35,366 bases of DNA from JAICIG01 sp035532215 (GTDB lineage Bacteria; Planctomycetota; Planctomycetia; Pirellulales; JAICIG01). The position numbers and the translations under genes were made by a program. Shown here piece after piece: positions 31,425-35,366 of this stretch. Below the pieces are notes generated by a model. The model saw only the letters and a list, made by a program, of their open reading frames with translations. It was not told the origin of the DNA and did not search any database. The DNA is taken from NCBI GenBank assembly GCA_035532215.1, contig DATKRK010000115.1, positions 1-35,366 on the forward strand, read 5' to 3'. Position 1 is the stretch's first letter. The number at the start of each line of letters is the position of its first letter.

Positions 31425-34400
31425 TCAGCGTCGCTCAGCCCACGAACCGATTGGCGCCATGGCGGAAATTGGTTCGCTGGAAGCCCGCGGCCAGAGGAAG
31501 GCCGCCGCGAGGCTCGCTGCAATCAGCAGCCAGCCGACCAGGCTGGGCGACAGCCACAGCCACCAACAGATGCCGATCGCGGCGATTGCCGGTTGCGGCC
31601 AGCGGCGCACCAACTCGACGAGCACGCCGCGGCGTGCTGCCGTCATCAGCAACAACGTGGCCAGGGCCACGGCGGCCGCGGCGGCGCAGCGCTGCCAAAA
31701 CCCGGTTTCGCCCAGGTGTAGACTTCGCACCCGCGGCCCAGGGCCGGCGCGATGCACGAGGAAATGCCTGGTCGCGCCGGCGCCGACGCCGGTACGGTCC
31801 CAAAGGTCGGCGGGCTGGTCGAAAGCAAGGTTTGCTTGCTCCAATTGCCGCACCAAATCGGTCATTCCGGCGCGGGCGACCATCTCGGACCATTCTTGGT
31901 CGAGAGCGGTCGTTTCCCGCGACTCGCCGGCCTCCGGCTTTCCGCGGGCCATCTTCCGGCGGCGGTCGAGAGACGCTTTCGCCGATGCCAGCCGGCGAGC
32001 CCACTTCCGGCGCCAATCCGCCAGTTCGACCGCAGGTATTGTCGCCGCCATGTCGCCCGAAAGACCGCTGACGAGCGATGCGATGCTCTTGAGCCGATAG
32101 CCTTCGTAGGCGATCGCGTCGATCGCAATGGCGCCGTCGCCCAATTCGACGCTCTCCCAGCCGGGCGGCGACGCCAAGGTCCACAGCGTTTGCTCGACCA
32201 GCAGCTCGCCCAGGCTGGGCGCTGAAAGCTCGAATTCGTTCCAAACATCGCTCGCCTCGCCTGGCGCCGCCAGGGCGATCACTTCCACTCGCTGCGGAAG
32301 GCGGTTCGGACTTAAGGGCAATTTCCAGCCGTCCGCGTCGGGAATGGGCGTGACCGGCAGGCCGTCAACCGAAAGTTGCACCAACTCCCAATCGGGCGGC
32401 AACCGCAAGGGACAGAACGACTGGCCGGTCGGTTCCAAATCGAAGCTCGCCGCGGCCTGGCGGCGGCCGTCGGGCCGCCAACTGACTCGGATATCGGCCA
32501 GGCGGACGCGGGCCGTGTCGCCGGTTCGCTCCACCGGGTTGAGCACGGCGCTGGGCGCATCGCCGGCGATGCGATAGACCTCGAAGGCCTCGGCGGCGAC
32601 AAACGGCGGGGTGAATCCTTCGGGCAGTTCCGCCGCAATCAGACCGGTCGTTTCCCAGGCGACTTGCTCCACGCCGACCTGGGTCGGCAGCACGACGTAT
32701 CGTTCCGGACTTCCCAACTGCAAGGGCCGAATATCGGGCGCCATGACTTGCGGGCTGCCGGCGAAATCGAGCCGAGTCCCCAGCGTCAGGCGATGCCGGC
32801 CTTTTTCGAACGCCGCGCGAGGACGCACGATCAAGCGGTTTTTTCCCGCGGCTCTATCTTCGATCGTCTCGACGGTCGCCTGCGGCGTCGTCGAGAAAGG
32901 CTCGTTCCATCCGGTTGGAATCTCGAACCGCAACACGTCGAGCACGCCTTGTTCGACGTTGAGACGATGCTCGATTTCGGCCTTCCAGCCGTTGTCTTCG
33001 TATTGGAGCGATGTCACTTGAACGCAGTGTACGAGCGGCTCGTTGACAGAGACCGAGAGCATGGCCGAAAAATCGCGCCTGTCGGCGTAAAACGCGGCTA
33101 CGGCGCGGCCGAAGTGGGGAGGAGGGCTGGCGCCCAAGGGTTCGGCGATTTCGACGAGCCCTTGAGGATCTGCCAGCGAAACCAAGACCGAAGGCTGGCG
33201 ATAGAGTTGAATCACGTTGCTTTCGGGCAGCGGATCGCTCCCCTCGATCTCGATCTTGGGCAAAGCGAAGCGGCCGGCAGCAGGCGTCGGCAAGCGGCCT
33301 CGCAACGAAAGACGCTGCGGCCCCGTGGTGCGCGTGTTGAGGAACACGTTCAGCATGCCCTCATCGTCGCGCGCCCAGCGCTGTAGACGCTCGGCTCCAT
33401 CCGCTTGCAACGACACGGCATCGATTTCCAGCGCCGCAGGGACGAGCAAGCGGTGCTGAAAACAGTACCCGGCGGTCGTCATCAATTCGGCTTCGAACTG
33501 CACCTGGGCGGCGCCGTGCTGAAAGCTGAGCGCCAGCATCTGCTTGACCGTGGTGTGGGGTTCGCGGGGGCGCGTCGCCAGGCTCCAATCGCTTTCACCC
33601 GGCGGCAGCCGATAGGCCAAGAGCGGCGGCTGCGCGTTATTCGCCGACCACTTGGCGGTAAAGTCGGCGACGTCGACGCGTTCCAGGACTTCGTCGTTCT
33701 GCACCGCGACTTCCAGGCCCGAATCGACCGAGACGGCCAGCCAACGCCGCCGCGAGTGCGCGCCGGCCGGCTTGAGCATCGGCAGCCGCAAGTTGCCGAT
33801 CCCCGACGTTTCGCTGAGCAGCAGCGACAGCGGCAGCGAAAGCTGGTTGGTCAGCGGCTGGTTTAACTCGAACTGAAACGTCTGGGGGCTGTCCGCCATA
33901 TCGCCCGCGCCGGGCAGCACGCCGCGCAGGGCGACGGGCGAATCGGCGCCGGGCGGAATCAAACGCAGCCGCCGGTCTGCGGCCAGTTCCAACTGCCGCA
34001 CCTGACCGCCGCTGACCTGATATTGCAGCAGCGCATCGACGACCACCGAGCCGGGACGCACCTTGAGCCACAACAGTTCTTCGACCTCGAGCATCGGCTG
34101 CGCCCCGCCGACCGTCTGCGGCCAACGCAGCGCCAGGCTCGCACTCGGCCCCAAGCGGGCCTCCGCCGACTCGCGATCCGCCGACCAGTTCAGCGGACCG
34201 ACGGCCCCGGAGATCTCCACTCCCGAGAGACCCGCGGGCGTTTGCAGTTCCAGCCTGGCGGCGGGCACGGGCGGAATCGAGAGTATCAGGTTGTTGTGTT
34301 CCAGGTTGGCGTTGACGACCGGAAGCAACCTGAATTCCAACTCGTAGCTGTCCGGATCGAGCACGTCGCACAGCAAGGCCTTGCCGCCTTCTTCCCAGAC

Positions 34401-35366
34401 TAGCTCGATCGGCTGGCCGTCGAGCGCCGCCGAATCAGGGACCAAGCTCGTGAGCAACCGCGCAAAGGGGATCCGCACGCGCGTGTCCGGCGACAAGACT
34501 TCCAGGCTGTAACGGACCGTAAAATCGGCGACCGCCACGCGCAAGTCGGCGTCGCTGCGGCCCAGCCGCGCCTGGTATAGGGCGCTTTTGATCAGCCAGC
34601 CGTGCGGTTCGCCCGTGGCTTCCATGGCGCGGCGGAGCAGTTCGGCCCGGAATTCGCGAGGGATTTGATAAGGGCGGCCCTCTATGGGCTTTCCGTCGGC
34701 GTCGCTGGGGATGAACACGCGGTACACGCGATCTTCTCGCGACGCCGCATTCGGCAGTTCGTCGTCGGCCCAAGCCATCGCCGCGCCGAAGACAAACGTC
34801 GCCAGCAGCGAATAAGCCGCCAACGATTCCGGCTTGAGCCACGGCGAGGAAGTGCGGCCGGCTTGTCGCGCCGCCGATCGAGGCGAGGCCAAGAGATCGT
34901 AGACCAGCGAAATCAGCGCACCGCTCAGCGCGCCCGAGCCGAGCGGAGCGGCGACCTCTGGAACGAGCAAGGCCGCTATGGCGAACAGGCCGACCAGGAA
35001 AACCAGCGTCGACAGCCGCCCGTGCAGCAGCCAGCGCGTCGCAGCCAGCACGAGCGCCAGCGTCGCCCAGCCGGCGGCGATTACGCTCGAGCGATCGACG
35101 AAGCGCAGTGCAGTCCAGCCGCCGTCCGCAGATGCGACCTGGCAATGCCTCCAGCCGGTATAATCGGCGGCTCGCGAGCCTGGTCGCGGCGCCCCGGTCC
35201 AGGGCCGCAACGACGAGCCGCCTTCCAAAGCGGCATTGTCGAAACCGGCATTGTCGAAACCGGCATTGTCGAAACCGGCATTGTCGAAACCGGCATTGTC
35301 GAAACCGGCATTGTCGAAACCGGCATTGTCGAAACCGGCATTGTCGAAACCGGCATTGTCGAAACC
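31425..35366 (-). CDS. giant envelope protein, 5' end beyond the window
   Basis: 1313 residues are visible and the frame stays open to the window edge. Visible order: nine GFDNA pentapeptides coded by a 15-bp DNA repeat, a short region (ADYTGWRHCQVASADGGW), three or four membrane helices between about 35090 and 34770 (AAGWATLALVLAATRWLLHG, LVFLVGLFAIAALLVPEVAA, AAYSLLATFVFGAAMAWADD), about 900 mostly beta-strand residues without a recognised domain, a helical Lys/Arg-rich stretch (RRKWARRLASAKASLDRRRK), and C-terminal membrane helices (ALATLLLMTAARRGVLVELV). A TTG at 35228 could be a start, but the open frame and mid-protein look favour a longer protein. Planctomycetes carry such large membrane proteins of unknown role. 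Confidence 0.7.
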   Translation of the reverse strand, partial: GFDNAGFDNAGFDNAGFDNAGFDNAGFDNAGFDNAGFDNAGFDNAALEGGSSLRPWTGAPRPGSRAADYTGWRHCQVASADGGWTALRFVDRSSVIAAGWATLALVLAATRWLLHGRLSTLVFLVGLFAIAALLVPEVAAPLGSGALSGALISLVYDLLASPRSAARQAGRTSSPWLKPESLAAYSLLATFVFGAAMAWADDELPNAASREDRVYRVFIPSDADGKPIEGRPYQIPREFRAELLRRAMEATGEPHGWLIKSALYQARLGRSDADLRVAVADFTVRYSLEVLSPDTRVRIPFARLLTSLVPDSAALDGQPIELVWEEGGKALLCDVLDPDSYELEFRLLPVVNANLEHNNLILSIPPVPAARLELQTPAGLSGVEISGAVGPLNWSADRESAEARLGPSASLALRWPQTVGGAQPMLEVEELLWLKVRPGSVVVDALLQYQVSGGQVRQLELAADRRLRLIPPGADSPVALRGVLPGAGDMADSPQTFQFELNQPLTNQLSLPLSLLLSETSGIGNLRLPMLKPAGAHSRRRWLAVSVDSGLEVAVQNDEVLERVDVADFTAKWSANNAQPPLLAYRLPPGESDWSLATRPREPHTTVKQMLALSFQHGAAQVQFEAELMTTAGYCFQHRLLVPAALEIDAVSLQADGAERLQRWARDDEGMLNVFLNTRTTGPQRLSLRGRLPTPAAGRFALPKIEIEGSDPLPESNVIQLYRQPSVLVSLADPQGLVEIAEPLGASPPPHFGRAVAAFYADRRDFSAMLSVSVNEPLVHCVQVTSLQYEDNGWKAEIEHRLNVEQGVLDVLRFEIPTGWNEPFSTTPQATVETIEDRAAGKNRLIVRPRAAFEKGRHRLTLGTRLDFAGSPQVMAPDIRPLQLGSPERYVVLPTQVGVEQVAWETTGLIAAELPEGFTPPFVAAEAFEVYRIAGDAPSAVLNPVERTGDTARVRLADIRVSWRPDGRRQAAASFDLEPTGQSFCPLRLPPDWELVQLSVDGLPVTPIPDADGWKLPLSPNRLPQRVEVIALAAPGEASDVWNEFELSAPSLGELLVEQTLWTLASPPGWESVELGDGAIAIDAIAYEGYRLKSIASLVSGLSGDMAATIPAVELADWRRKWARRLASAKASLDRRRKMARGKPEAGESRETTALDQEWSEMVARAGMTDLVRQLEQANLAFDQPADLWDRTGVGAGATRHFLVHRAGPGPRVRSLHLGETGFWQRCAAAAAVALATLLLMTAARRGVLVELVRRWPQPAIAAIGICWWLWLSPSLVGWLLIAASLAAAFLWPRASSEPISAMAPIGSWAERR
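35231..35366. repeat. perfect 15-bp tandem repeat, nine copies to the window edge
   Basis: CGGCATTGTCGAAAC begins at 35231 and recurs every 15 bp nine times without a change, ending with the window. On the minus strand it keeps the giant gene's frame as GFDNA; another frame reads MPVST. The true length is unknown because the repeat reaches the edge. Confidence 0.95.

Overview
The window looks like a contig segment from a planctomycete, probably Pirellulales-like. The basis is family content read by eye: two DUF1501 proteins with twin-arginine or RR leaders, a TIGR03009-type protein, a DUF1559 protein, large carboxypeptidase-regulatory-like repeat proteins, a CE15-like esterase, and many short dispersed inverted repeats in the gaps. 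The DNA is GC-rich, so long antisense open frames are common and were discarded. No rRNA, tRNA, CRISPR array, transposase or replication origin was recognised.

Layout. 1-7082 (+): a secreted TlpA-like thioredoxin-fold protein, a zinc-ribbon/DUF1559 membrane protein and a 1464-aa secreted repeat protein. 7079-12498 (-): a SWIM-LigE-WGR DNA ligase, DUF1499, a PaiB-like FMN protein, a saccharopine dehydrogenase-like reductase, a truncated secreted-peptidase remnant and an SMP-30/gluconolactonase protein. 12499-13219 holds no gene, only repeats. 13220-14321 (-): a SET-domain methyltransferase followed by a lysine-rich DUF3175 protein and an overlapping 50-aa protein. 14487-17892 (-): a TauE-like permease, a CE15-like esterase and a frameshifted DUF1501 gene. 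18025-22039 (-): an sdhCAB operon of the Bacillus cytochrome b558 type. 22446-24637 (+): a single-domain response regulator and an intact DUF1501 gene. 24735-26626 (-): a TIGR03009 protein and a HAD phosphatase. 26952-29832 (+): a GT4 glycosyltransferase, DUF2905 and ScpB with a long acidic tail. 30121-31186 (-): a lipoprotein cyclophilin and a small membrane protein. 31425-35366 (-): a giant envelope protein whose frame runs off the right edge through a perfect 15-bp tandem repeat.

How the genes work together. The only clear pathway unit is succinate:menaquinone oxidoreductase (sdhC-sdhA-sdhB). Other likely cotranscribed sets are esterase-permease, DUF2905-scpB, cyclophilin-membrane protein, gluconolactonase-remnant-reductase (linked by two ATGA overlaps) and DUF3175-50 aa (one ATGA overlap). 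Most remaining genes are envelope or exported proteins typical of the phylum.

The most unusual items are the three-domain DNA ligase, the SET/lysine-rich protein neighbourhood, the in-frame 15-bp repeat expansion at the right edge, a gene apparently cut by a hairpin repeat yet still coupled to its neighbours, and the large number of inverted-repeat elements in gaps, one of them inside the sdh operon. I did not find a clearly new multi-gene system.
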